From NCBI GenBank assembly GCA_033439795.1, contig JAUTDP010000009.1, forward strand, positions 3,038,001 to 3,102,000: a stretch of 64,000 nucleotides of DNA, written 5' to 3'. A program made the position numbers and the translations under genes. This DNA is from Sordaria brevicollis (taxonomy: Eukaryota > Ascomycota > Sordariomycetes > Sordariales > Sordariaceae). Within the stretch, counting starts at the first letter, position 1, and each line of letters opens with the position of its first letter. The notes below the pieces were generated by a model that saw only the letters and a program-made list of their open reading frames with translations, was not told the origin of the DNA and ran no database searches. Below are positions 1 through 11,240 of this stretch, in pieces.

Positions 1-3000
1 TTAAACGTTATTTCTTTATATTTTTCTACCTTTATTTAATTCTAATCCTTTTTTATCTCTTTTACTTTATTTATCCTCTATCCTTTTATATTATTCTTTT
101 TTAATCCTTCGTTATTTTTTATAAAATTTAAAATCCTTCCTATATTATTTACTATTCCCCTATTTATTATTATTAATCGCTATTTTATTTACTATTTTAA
201 TAATAATTACGATACGTTATATTTATACCTTTTTCGAATCCGGCTATTAAAATTAATTACGAACTCTTCTAATACTAATAGCTAATTTTCTAGATTTTGG
301 TAATTATATAATCGTACCCATTTTCTCATTTTTGCCTTTAATAATTCAATTAATAATTCGGTTAATTTATAAAATTATAAATTATATATTAGCCCGTAAG
401 TAACTTTAATATTATAATCCCTAAAATATCGCCTTACTATTACCGATAAGAAGTAGGATATATTATTATTATATACCTCTACCGGCCAATTTAATACAGG
501 GGTAATCCTCTTCTACGCTTAAATTATTCCGAAATTAATTAATTCTATTATTAAAGTTATAATAATAAATTATAAGAAATAATAAATTCATAAATATATA
601 TAAAATTATCCGGCCCTATTTCGTAGTATAATAATTCTAATATAATCCGTGCTAATTACCGACTATAGTATTAATAATAATATTAATATTAATTTAATAA
701 TTTTCAATAATTTTAGTCCTACGGTTGCGTATATCGAATACCCTATTATATATATTACTATATCCTTTAATTTATTAGGCTATTAATATTTTATACGGAA
801 TTTCCTTAAGGTAATACCTATAGAATAATACCCGTAGTAATTATATACTTGCCCGATAATTTATTATACCTCCTTAGGGAATACGTACTATATTAGCGAT
901 ATATTTTCTCCTTACGCTTCTAAATACGTAAATTGCCTATCGATTAACTAGAATTTTATAAACTTTCGAATAATATTCCGTTTTTTAATATTATTTAAAT
1001 TATTAATCCCCACTTTCCCGTATAATAAAAACGCAATAATATTAATATATTACGGCTCGTTTAATAGGTTTAGGTTTAAATTATTTATTATTATTCTTAA
1101 TATTTTGAAAATTATAACCGTATATATAACCGATAGTATATAAATAATTATTTTTAATTATATTAAATATATTAGCGCGGATTTCTTCGGTTAAAAAAAC
1201 GGCCGTATTTCCTCGTTTATTTGATTTAATTAAGTAATTATATCTTTAAATAATTGCGAAAGACTAGTAACGATACTTATAAATTACGATTTACTAGGCC
1301 AATATACGATTTTAATATAGTATTTTCCTAGCCGATTAATTTATTTAATAATATGGTTAGTAAATTCCCTTTTAATATTGAGAATTTATAATAAATCCTT
1401 ATAATTAATATAAATAATAATTAAATAAATAGATTTAAAGAGGATATTCCGATATTTAATTAATATTTATAAAATACTTAATATTTTTCTTTCGTTTATA
1501 TAATATTTAATTTCTACGTCCGATAAAAATTATAATATAAACGATAAAAGGTTAATATCTTTTATATTCCGGTCCGTAATTTCGGTTTTAATAATCTTAA
1601 TTATAAATTATACTAATATTACTTTAATATTAATATTAAATATATTATATCCGAAATGAAATTGTATATTTAATAGAATAGTTTTAATAATTTGGGTTTA
1701 TATTTCGCTATATAAATATTTAAATAATTTTACCTACTCTAACCCTTAATTTTATTCGTATAGGATTTAATATTATTAAATAAATTATTTCCCTATAATT
1801 ATTTATTATTAAATTTATTTTATATATATTTATTTTAAAATCCGTATATAATCCGTCTAATTTAGTATATATTCCCGTAAATAAAATAATAAATAAAGAG
1901 TAATTAATAATTCCTTTTTATTTTTGGGGTAATTTTTAAGCTTTACCTATTTTATAAACCGTTTGCGGTATTTCGCTACTAATCGCCGTTATCCCTTTTC
2001 GAATTCGAATCCTATTATAGTAATTTTAATAGCGAATAGGATTATTTTCTTTAGTAATATATTAATAAATATAAATACAATTCGCAAGAAGTAATAGTAT
2101 TTAAGGAAGTTATATAGTACGTTAAAATTTATTACGGATATATTATAATTATTTATAAAATAATCGAATAATATACCCTATTTTAAATAATAGCCGAATA
2201 AATTTAATAATTTAAGACCGAAAGTCCTATTTTAAAGCGGTTATATTCCGAAACCTATATTAGTAAATATATAATAAATGTATAGGGATCCCGTTATTCT
2301 CTATAATATTCGTAAGTTCTAATATTAGGTATTAAGCGTAATAAAGGCTATTTCATTTTTATACCCTTTAATTATAAGGATTCTTTAATAATTATAAACT
2401 CTATTTACTTAAAAGAAAATATTATATTCCCTTATTATAATATATTTAAATAATTTTAATTAATTGTATATAGGCTATTATAATTTTATTATAACCCCGT
2501 TAATCGGGCGGTAATTTATTACTACTTTTAAATCGCTATTATTCTTTAATAGAAATTTAATATACGTACCCTATATATTAATTCTTAATATAATTTAACC
2601 GACCGCCTCTATTTATAATAATAACCGTTTTATAAATTCCTTTATCCGTAATATATATTATAATTACTTTAATCGATATAAAATAATATTAAAATATATA
2701 TCGATAATATATTAAATAAAGTCGGTTTATTTAATATTAGCGAATTCTATTGCGAAAATATTTTTATATATAAACGCTAATCGTATTACTTTTTCTTTCT
2801 ACTCTTTTATAATATAATTATCCCTTAATTATACCCCTATTTCTTCAATTTATTCTTAAATCTTCTTTATCGGTTCGGTAATAATATCGCAAATAATTAA
2901 TTACCGTCCTACGTCCTTCCTAACCTCTTAATTAATTATATAACCTTCTTTAATTTACTTCGCTATATATACCCGATTTATTATTTTACTATAAATAATT

Positions 3001-6000
3001 ATATTTCCTTAATCCTTACCTATATTTTTATTTTTATATTATTTTTTATAATATATATTTTTCCGTTACTTCTATTCTACTTTTATTATTATTCTTAAAC
3101 CCTATTTCTTAAATTATATTCTATCCTTTTCTTCGGTTAATATTTCTAATATAAAATGCCTATTATTCCCCGTTAATAGTAGTATAATTATTCTTTAATT
3201 ATCGAATATAAATAAATTATTAATATTATAAAGTATTTCTATAATTAAAAATAATATATAAAATCCGTTATAATTCCTTAATATTAATCTTTCTTTATTT
3301 ACTAATATTATAAGCGGCGGTATTTAATATAGAATCCCGTCTTCCGCCGTATTAAGTAGTCTAAATGCGTATCCTTCCCAGAATTTTTATTTCCCTATTA
3401 GTAGTAATCTATTTACGACCTATAAATTTATTTTTAAAATACTCCGTCTAATTAATACCTTTATTATAATATATTCTAATATATATATAACGATTTACTA
3501 TCTAACCTTCCCTATTACAGGGTATAATATTAATACTATACCGTTTCCTCCCGGGTATTATTATTAATCGTCGTAAATTTACCTTAGGCTTAAACCCGTA
3601 TTACGTTTTTTATATATTCCTTTTCATATTCCGCTATAATTACTTTCTTATTTATAAATAATACGTAAGCGATTTTGAGGTTTATTTCGAAATCGTCCCC
3701 CTTATTATTATATTCCTAAATATCCTTATTATATTTATTATCGTTATTATTATCCGGGATTTCCTATATATTACCGTTTTTATTTAATAATATTATTACC
3801 CTCTAAGCGCCCGCTTTTTTTTATATAATAATAATATAATAATAAACGTCGATAACCCTTTTAACGTAATAAATTTAAATATTACTAAAGAGTAAATTAT
3901 AAATAGGGTTTTATCCTAGGATTATAAACGCTATAATTTATATTACTAATCTTTCGATTATTAAAAGGAAGAATATATATTTAAATATTTAAATATACCG
4001 GCTATTAACGACTATAATATTATATAGAATTTTAATAGGCTTAGTAATTATATTTAGCCGTTTTATAATATATTTATTAATTATATTTATTAACGCACTT
4101 ATATTAATTAAATACCTATTTACTTCTTTTTTTCCTATATAACCTTTAAAATATTTTAATAATAATTCGTTTAAAATTAAATCTTTACGTTTACTAATAT
4201 TAATAATCTCCCTAAATCCTTATTATTTATTAATTATAAACGACTATACTTATATCGCGACCCGTCGTTTATATTACGTAATATATTATAAATTAAATAA
4301 TTATACAATTTAAATTCGGATTTACAATAATCGATTATATATTTATATAAATAAATAATCTAATTTAATTATATTCGTTTTTATTTAATATTTAACGTCC
4401 TAACAATCCGCCAAATTAATACCAATATTATGGATAAGAATCGTATTACGCTATATTCGCCGACTTTTAATATATAATATTTCTAATTTTTTATAATCTT
4501 TTTTTAATTCTTCCTTCTATTTTATTCTTAATCTCTTCGGGGTTAATATCGGGGACCGGTTACGTCGCTCCTTATCCGAATTCCGTATAGTATTTTATTT
4601 TATATTAATTTTATATATATTAATATTTTTATTAGCGAATTCGATTCCCCGGTACCTTTTTTTATTAGGCTCCGTTAATAATATTATTAATAATTAAATT
4701 TATTTAATTAATATAATTATACCCTAAACTTTTAATTCTTATTCTATTTCGTTAATAATATTTTTAATTTTATTTACCGAAATTATTACCTTAAATCTTT
4801 ACCCTTTATTATCCCCCACTTTATCCGCTAGATTATAATTAAAGTTTATTAAAATTAATTTATTATTTCGGACGTACTTTATAATTTAATCGATTTCGTA
4901 TTAAGGCCAACGAGGCGAAATATATTCCCGAATTATATATACCCCTAAATAATTAAAGTATTTAAATCCGGTTCGCCTACGCGTATTATATCCTTCGGCG
5001 TTATAAATTGTAATATTTTGGGTATTATTACTATATCCCTATTAATTACTCATTAATTTATTACCGTTAATAAAATTAATTTATTATTACAATTATTTTT
5101 AAATTAATTTTATAAATATTTATCCCTAAATATATACGGAATAGTATAATATACTTATTATTTAATTAATATTTACTTATTCTATCGGTATTTATCCTAT
5201 AAATATTATTTATAATTATATTAGAAGATAATATTAATGGTTTATTAATATTTAATCGTAATTCGCTATTCTACTATATATCCCCGATTTAAATTAGCAA
5301 TTCGCGGATTTAGAGGCTATCGATAAATATCCTCTTAATATTTCCGCTAAAATTTTCGCAAATCCTTCTATAATAAATATTTAATTAGCCTTTACCTCTA
5401 ATTTCGGCTCTTTTAGGAATAGGCTTTTTTCGTTACCCAATCGAATAATATATCCGATAATAATTTCCTTTATATCGTTAAAAATAATATCGTTCGTTAA
5501 TTAATATCCCATATTAATCTTCCCTACTTTATAAAAATAACTTTTAATTCTTTCTATTATTCGAATATCGTCAACTTCCCTACTATCCGCTATATATATA
5601 TATAATCAATTTCGAAATTCTTTTATTTATAATTTTATATATTTATCTAATAATTGGGTTACCCTCTTTATATAATTTTTAATACTTTCTCCCTTTTTAT
5701 AATTAAATAAATTAATTTAATATTTTATTTTCTAATTGTATTTAATAATATATAATTTAAATTTAATAAAGAATTACCTCTTTAATAATTCCTATTCGTA
5801 ATTAGTTTTTAATAATTTAAAGTATTAATTTTCCTTCGCAATACTTCGCAATCTTCGACGGAATATAGTACAGCTCTTCCGAATCCTTTTAATTTCGCTA
5901 TTGAATTTTAACCGGTTAATATAAATTTTAATATTTTTTAAATACTTTTTTGGATTTTTTTCCGGTAAGCTTAAAAACGTACCTATAAATTCTTTTATCG

Positions 6001-6950
6001 CTATAAACATTTATAATAATAGCGGAGTTAAAATATAAAACTTTAAAGTAAAAATAGCGTTTAATAATATTAATATACTATCGGTAATAAAAGAGATTAC
6101 GTCGTCTAAAATTTTTAGACGGGGGAAAATAGAGAATAGAAATATAAATAATATTTATTTAATATCGATTCCTATATTAATAGATAATTATATAAATACT
6201 TTTTAAATTATAATAACGTTAATACTAATATTACGTATACGATAAATAATAATTTTCTATATTAATAATAATTAAATTAAATCGTTATAGTTTCTTATAT
6301 AGGGTTTTTATAAATCGCCGTTAGTAATCCAATATTAAGGTTATAATATTAATACGTTAAAACTTATTAAATAGTTAATTATATATTATTATTATTATTA
6401 ATAATTATTTTATATTATTATAATAATAATAAGAGAAAAGGAGGAAAAGGAGAAAAAGGAGGGATTTAACCCGATAAAAAGTAGGCGGTTTAAATTATTA
6501 TTAATTAATTTTAATAATAATATTATATTTATAATACCTTCCTAATATTAATTAATATTTCTATATTAAGTAAATACGAATGTAAATTATACTCTAACTT
6601 TATTAAAATTCTAATATACTTTCTAAATAAGTACCCTACTCTCTACTTTTATTTCGGTAAGTCCTTAATCCTAATTAAATTCTTATCGTATTATTATATC
6701 CGCTCTCGCTATTATTTAAGAAGGTACTCGATAATATTATATAATTATCGGTCCCGAATTACGTTCCGACGGTCCCATTACTTATTAATTATACCGATTA
6801 ATTTTATTAAAGTTTCCGTTACCGTTAACGTATTCGTTTTAATACCTAACGGTATTTATTAATCCCTTTATTCGTTATTACAATATTAATTAATTTTATT
6901 ATTTTGGTAAGGATTTCGCACGCTGCGCGGTTGTAATATAAATAAATTGC
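1..6950. repeat. RIP-mutated AT-rich repeat block
   Basis: Almost pure A/T with dense TpA and stop codons in all six frames; the longest open frame is about 60 codons. This is the classic result of RIP, which turns C:G into T:A in duplicated DNA of Neurospora and relatives. Composition returns to normal gradually between about 6,900 and 6,990. A Ty3/gypsy reverse transcriptase relic is readable on the minus strand near 2.3-2.6 kb, so at least part of the block was an LTR retrotransposon. I could not delimit LTRs, and the block may contain several elements. A purine-rich tract (about 6,431-6,461, GGAGGAAAAGG type) stands out inside it. Such blocks are normally heterochromatic and carry DNA methylation in Neurospora; that part is family knowledge. 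Confidence 0.9.
2330..2600 (-). pseudogene. Ty3/gypsy reverse transcriptase relic, RIP-inactivated
   Basis: On the minus strand, starting near 2,600, one frame reads LKVVINYRPIN, which matches the RT motif LRxCVDYRxLN once G-to-A changes (D to N, R to K) are allowed. About 150 bases further on, another stretch reads GYKNEIAFIT, matching the G-(Y/D)-E-x-x-TAFxT block of gypsy/chromovirus polymerases. Residues resembling LTN and P-x-TF follow in shifted frames. Stops interrupt everything, so no product is possible. The order of motifs fixes the element's orientation as minus, so integrase remains should lie at lower coordinates and gag/protease at higher ones. I did not find clear motifs for those. 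Confidence 0.6.
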
Positions 6951-8373
6951 CTTTTTTAGGGTATCCCCCTTAATTAATATAGTACCCCCCTAAGTGGATC
7001 GCTAATGAAATGCGGTATATAACCGTAGGATACGGATTTTTAGGGTATAAATGAGTGTATTTGATTGGTTGACTGAGATAACTATGGGAAACTAACGGTG
7101 TCTCACGGATAAATACGAGTGTATATGGTCCGTGCGCCTGAGCGCACGGTCCAAAAGGCGAGCTTTGTTACGAGGTTGTTGTTCGGGACAAGGATTGGTC
7201 ATGTCACTTAGCTACCGCTGCTAATTGATGCGGTTATAGCGCATTGGCACTAACACCCACCAACACGCTTGTTCTTGTTGAGGCGGAAACAGTCTAGCGT
7301 GTATTTGTTAGTATTAGTGTCTCGTTTCGGGATCTTGGGAGTAATATGGTGTCACTTTCACGAAAGGGGCCTTGGTCTGTTTTGAAGATGGAGGTCGTGA
7401 TGGGGGCTGGACCCTGGTGTTGGAGACTTGGTCCTTGTTAGTTGCCTTTGGAAAATGGTTGGCTGGCTGTTAAGGAGTTACCCCTGTAATCTGAGACTTT
7501 AGTGGGATGCACTAACACCTGGGTCTCTCTCCATTTTGAAAGACCGCTATCACGATCGACCTTAACTTGAAGACATTCATCCCACAACAATTATTGTCCG
7601 ACTTATTCAACTTAACCGCATATATACCTCTAGTAAGACTCCAGTTCCTGTACGCGCTGTCCACAAAGAGCTCCAACCGGAGCAAGTCTTTATTTCTTCT
7701 TCCCGCCATCCTCGGAAGTGCAGTCCTCTGGGTGGTAACCCTCTGTTATTTGCATGGCTGCAAGCTTCGAAAGCGGAAGAAGAAGGATTCGGAGTTGTCG
7801 AGCAAAGTTGGAGACGCGTGAAGCAGGACCGGAGTTGGAGAGACTGGGGATGGGGATGCAGATCGTGCTCAAGACAAGATGCCCGGGAGGTTGGGACGCT
7901 CGGTCAAGTGTACATGACACTAGTGATGCTTTTGCAGCGCAGGATGGGTTCGTGTCCGGACCGGAAACGGACAGTCCGGTTCGGCGTTTCTGGTAGATGC
8001 ATGCGGGATGGAAAGTGGGAATGGCCTCAAACATCATCATGTATGTACGGTAGTGATGGATGGAATCATATGTAGTGTTGAGGCCTCGACGAAGTGAGTG
8101 TGTGGCGGTTAGGCGGAGGAGTGCACCATTGACCATACACGCGTCTGGGATACATCTCGGACATTCATGTGGGGTACGTTCCCAAATGTATGTTACTTGT
8201 TCACCACCATGGCATTATCGCCATGGCGCTTCACGGCGTTTGATGCCCGCTTCAAGGTGGTTCCAGACTTCCGGTCCATTAGAAGAGGACATGTTTCCAA
8301 TCTGGGCTCGAAGCAACGTATGCGAGTGTCGACCACTGCCCCCTTTTCTACCTCGGCCCTTTACTTGTATTTG
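6951..8373. other. Intergenic, normal composition
   Basis: Transition from the RIP block to unique sequence, then the upstream region of the secreted-protein gene. Small overlapping open frames on both strands lack codon bias and are not supported as genes. Confidence 0.5.
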
Positions 8374-8383
8374 TTTATAAATA
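8374..8383 (+). promoter_or_regulatory. TATA box of the secreted repeat protein gene
   Basis: TTTATAAATA lies 84-93 bases upstream of the ATG at 8467, a plausible core-promoter distance with a short CA/TC-rich leader between. Confidence 0.6.
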
Positions 8384-8466
8384 CTCACCTTGTCAACTCC
8401 GTCGACCTCCCATCAACAAAGCAAGCCATCGATCAACAAGACCAAACACTTTGCACTGTCGTCAAG

Positions 8467-9522
8467 ATGAAGTCCCACCCGCTCTTCCCTTCCATCCTCT
8501 TCTTCCCTCTCTCCCTCGTCTCGTTCCTGGGTCTTGTCTCGGTGGCATCCGCTCTGCCGACCTTGTTCCATGTGCAGCCGGCCACTGTCCAAGTCATCGG
8601 CCATAATGTCCACGACAATGGTCGTATGACTACCTCTACCACCCATCCCCAGATGGGCCCCTTCAAGAGTGCTTTCGCCTCCACCTTCGAAGTAGCCATG
8701 TCCCCCGTCCGGGCCGTCGCCAACATGTTCGACACCACCACCGACGGCACCGACATGTACACCGAGCAACCGTCCCAAAAGGCAGGCTGCTCCCGCTCAA
8801 GGACTGCACTGCGTAAGAGAGGACTCGGTGGCGACACCGACAACGACAACGACAAGTCCTCCTCCTCCTCCTCCTCCCCCCCAACCGAAGACGTCCAACC
8901 CGCGGACAACACAAACAACAACTCAGACAAGGCAGACAAGGTAGCCAAGATAACCAAAGCAGCCGACGAAGCCAAAGCAGCCATCACAGACATAGTGGAC
9001 AAGGCAGCCATCGCCGCCAAGGTAGCCAACGCAGACAACAACGCAGACCGCGCCGCACAACAAGAGGTAACCGCCGCGGCCGACGAAGCCAAAGAAGCCA
9101 TCACCGCCATCGCCGCCAAGGTAGCCAACGCAGTCAACGCAGACAACAACGACAACAACGCAGACCGCGCGCAAGAGGTAACCACGGCGGCCGACCAAGC
9201 CATCGCGGCCATCACCGCCATCGCGGACAAGGCAGCCAAGGTAGCCAAAGCAGACAACAACGACGCAGACAGCGCGGACAAGGTGGCCAAGGCAGCCAAC
9301 GAGGCCATCGCGGCCGTCACGGCCATGGCGGAGAAGGCGGCCAACGGAGATAATAATAATAAGGTGGCCGTGGCAGCCAGCGAGGCGGCCATGGCGGCCA
9401 TCGTGGCCATGGTGAGCAACGTGGACGAGATGGAGGGGACCGCTAACCGTGGCGTCGAGATTTTTTTGGAAGTTTTGCATGTAATTGCTAAGGTGGTCTT
9501 GGCTATTTTCCGTATTTTATAG
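8467..9522 (+). CDS. Secreted Ala-rich helical repeat protein
   Basis: 351 residues, no intron, family not recognised. The ATG at 8467 is chosen because it opens a signal peptide (about residues 1-31: hydrophobic core rich in L, F, V and S, ending ASALP) and lies downstream of a TATA box. The frame is open further upstream but only through promoter sequence. Residues 32-100 are ordinary; 108-130 are basic then acidic, with a dibasic LRKR at 115-118 that could be a Kex2 processing site. A Ser/Pro/Asn-rich linker follows. Residues 160-320 hold about five degenerate 30-38 residue repeats of the type AADEAxxAIxAIxxKAAxVA followed by ADNN, predicted to form amphipathic helices. The last 20 residues are hydrophobic and amphipathic. 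Most likely an extracellular or cell-wall protein, since the signal peptide and repeats fit; the function is unknown. Confidence 0.8.
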   Translation: MKSHPLFPSILFFPLSLVSFLGLVSVASALPTLFHVQPATVQVIGHNVHDNGRMTTSTTHPQMGPFKSAFASTFEVAMSPVRAVANMFDTTTDGTDMYTEQPSQKAGCSRSRTALRKRGLGGDTDNDNDKSSSSSSSPPTEDVQPADNTNNNSDKADKVAKITKAADEAKAAITDIVDKAAIAAKVANADNNADRAAQQEVTAAADEAKEAITAIAAKVANAVNADNNDNNADRAQEVTTAADQAIAAITAIADKAAKVAKADNNDADSADKVAKAANEAIAAVTAMAEKAANGDNNNKVAVAASEAAMAAIVAMVSNVDEMEGTANRGVEIFLEVLHVIAKVVLAIFRIL

Positions 9523-10039
9523 AGAAAGAGATGCACGGACGGGCGGATGCGATGCAGACTGGACCTGGATCATATGATGGGGCTTGGTAAGGACGTGGAA
9601 GCAGAGGAGGAAAAGGGGACGAAGTCTGGGTTGCGAGAGGTATATATACAAGGGAATCCGTGTCACCATCCCATGTGTGAATCGTATCCACTACATGTAA
9701 TGAATGCCAAGACGTGTGAATGGCTTCAACAGATCGAACTGAATCAGTGGTTATGTAGTTGCATAGCTGTACCGTTATAAAACACGCTGTGATCCATATA
9801 CTGATTTTCGGTGAACAGTGCGTAACCTTCGTGACCAACCTCGATATCTTGGTGAACACTGAACAGGCATCCCCACAACCATCGGTGATGAACAACCCTC
9901 TTGTCATCTCGGACACTCCACAATTCAAAGCATTTAAACCCCCCGAAATGTCTACAAAATGCATCCCTGTTGTCCTCAGCATCGCTCGCTATCTATTCCC
10001 GCTACTCCTAACCAGTCCCAACCCACAAAACTCACCACC
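9523..10039. other. Intergenic
   Basis: 3' region of the secreted-protein gene and upstream region of the small membrane protein. A 77-codon open frame at 9547-9780 has no codon bias or context supporting it. Confidence 0.4.
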
Positions 10040-10273
10040 ATGTCCACCCCCCAATGGCCCCAAACCACCACCACCACCACCACCGCCAAACCATCGACCT
10101 ACCCACCCCACAAACCACCACAAACAGACGTCCTCATCGTCGTCGGAGTCTTTGGCTTCTTGGTCCTCCTGATGGGTGTAGGGCTGGCGATGAAGTGCGG
10201 ATGTTGTGAGCGAAGGAGGTTGAGGAGGAGGATGATGACGGAGGATGTGCCTGATTTGGTGAGGGCTGGTTGA
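10040..10273 (+). CDS. Small single-pass membrane protein
   Basis: 77 residues. ATG at 10040 sits in a good context (CACCACCATGTCC); the frame is open upstream to 9959, but that part is poor coding sequence. The protein has a Thr/Pro-rich N-terminus (seven Thr in a row at 9-15) that could be O-glycosylated. One hydrophobic segment follows (about 31-51), then a cysteine trio (C53, C55, C56) and a strongly basic stretch RRRLRRR. That order gives an outside N-terminus and a basic cytosolic tail, with the juxtamembrane cysteines possible palmitoylation sites. I do not recognise a family. The clean topology makes it a likely gene, but it is short and unsupported by homology. Confidence 0.5.
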   Translation: MSTPQWPQTTTTTTTAKPSTYPPHKPPQTDVLIVVGVFGFLVLLMGVGLAMKCGCCERRRLRRRMMTEDVPDLVRAG

Positions 10274-11079
10274 TGGTAATTGGCAAACAAGGGGTTTTGA
10301 ATACGGGGGGATTGGCGGTTTGGGGGTAGGTAGGTGAGAGGGGGGGGGGTTTGGGATGGAGTGCGTTGTAGGGGGTGGGTGGGTTTGTTTGAGGGGGGGG
10401 ATGTTGTTGACTTGTTGTTGATCTTATGGTATTAGGTGGGTGGTGTTGAAGATGGCTCTTTGTGATTGTGTGGTAATTGTAGTTGTGGTTGTGCGGAACG
10501 GCGACGCCGAGGTGATGATGAAAGCAGATTCAGAAGTGGTACCTTTATCAATCTGGCTGGCATGGGAATGATAGGATGCAATCTTCGGCGAGCGGGTGGT
10601 GTGAGGCTGGGACTTGGGCATGCAACACCCACTCTCTTGCGTGGAGGGGCCAAGAAACTTCCACTTGAATGGTCTCACGAGGAGAATCCAACAAGAAATG
10701 CATTTGCTGGACGTTCATGCACCGTTTTTTCAGGACGCCATTCGTGCATATCACATCGCGTGGAAGAACAACGGGAGGCACCACCACCAAAAGAACACAG
10801 AGCAAGCTCGTAGAGGTTGCCGTCCGTTCTTTTGAGGAGATCGAGATGAGTAACTGACATCGATAGAAGAAGGTTTGGGGGTAGTGATATGGGAAAGGAG
10901 AAGAAGGTGAAGAGACAACAGAACGACCGACCATCCAACTGCAGAGTTGAACTTTGAAATACTCGCAAAGCTGCATTGCACAACGCTCAAGCAGCAACAT
11001 TTTTGCATCGGTTTTGGGCAGCCAAGAGTCTCAATAAAAGTCTACGAATATTCGATTATGAGGGACTTCGAGAACTCCA
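10274..11079. other. Intergenic with G-rich low-complexity stretch
   Basis: 10,300-10,400 is rich in G runs on the plus strand. Overlapping open frames on both strands between 10,420 and 11,000 look like chance frames. Confidence 0.4.
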
Positions 11080-11087
11080 TATAAAAT
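11080..11087 (+). promoter_or_regulatory. TATA box upstream of the KVRF-motif protein gene
   Basis: TATAAAAT, 35 bases before the ATG at 11115 and about 160 before the ATG at 11241. With a usual start site 30-40 bases downstream of TATA, transcription would begin at or after 11115, which favours the later ATG. Confidence 0.5.
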
Positions 11088-11240
11088 AACATCTCTTCCT
11101 TCTCTCCAAAAGCAATGACAATCTTCCAACATTATTCTCCCATCATCCAACTCGCCTGCTCACCACATCATCCCTCGACTCAACACTCGACCACCACGAA
11201 AACAAGCACAAACACAACAACCTCCCAACCTCCATCCAAA

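Noticed and set aside
8433..9536. 367-codon open frame antisense to the secreted repeat protein
   Set aside because: Its Ala/Met/Thr-rich pattern is the complement of the sense repeats, while the sense strand has a signal peptide and TATA box.
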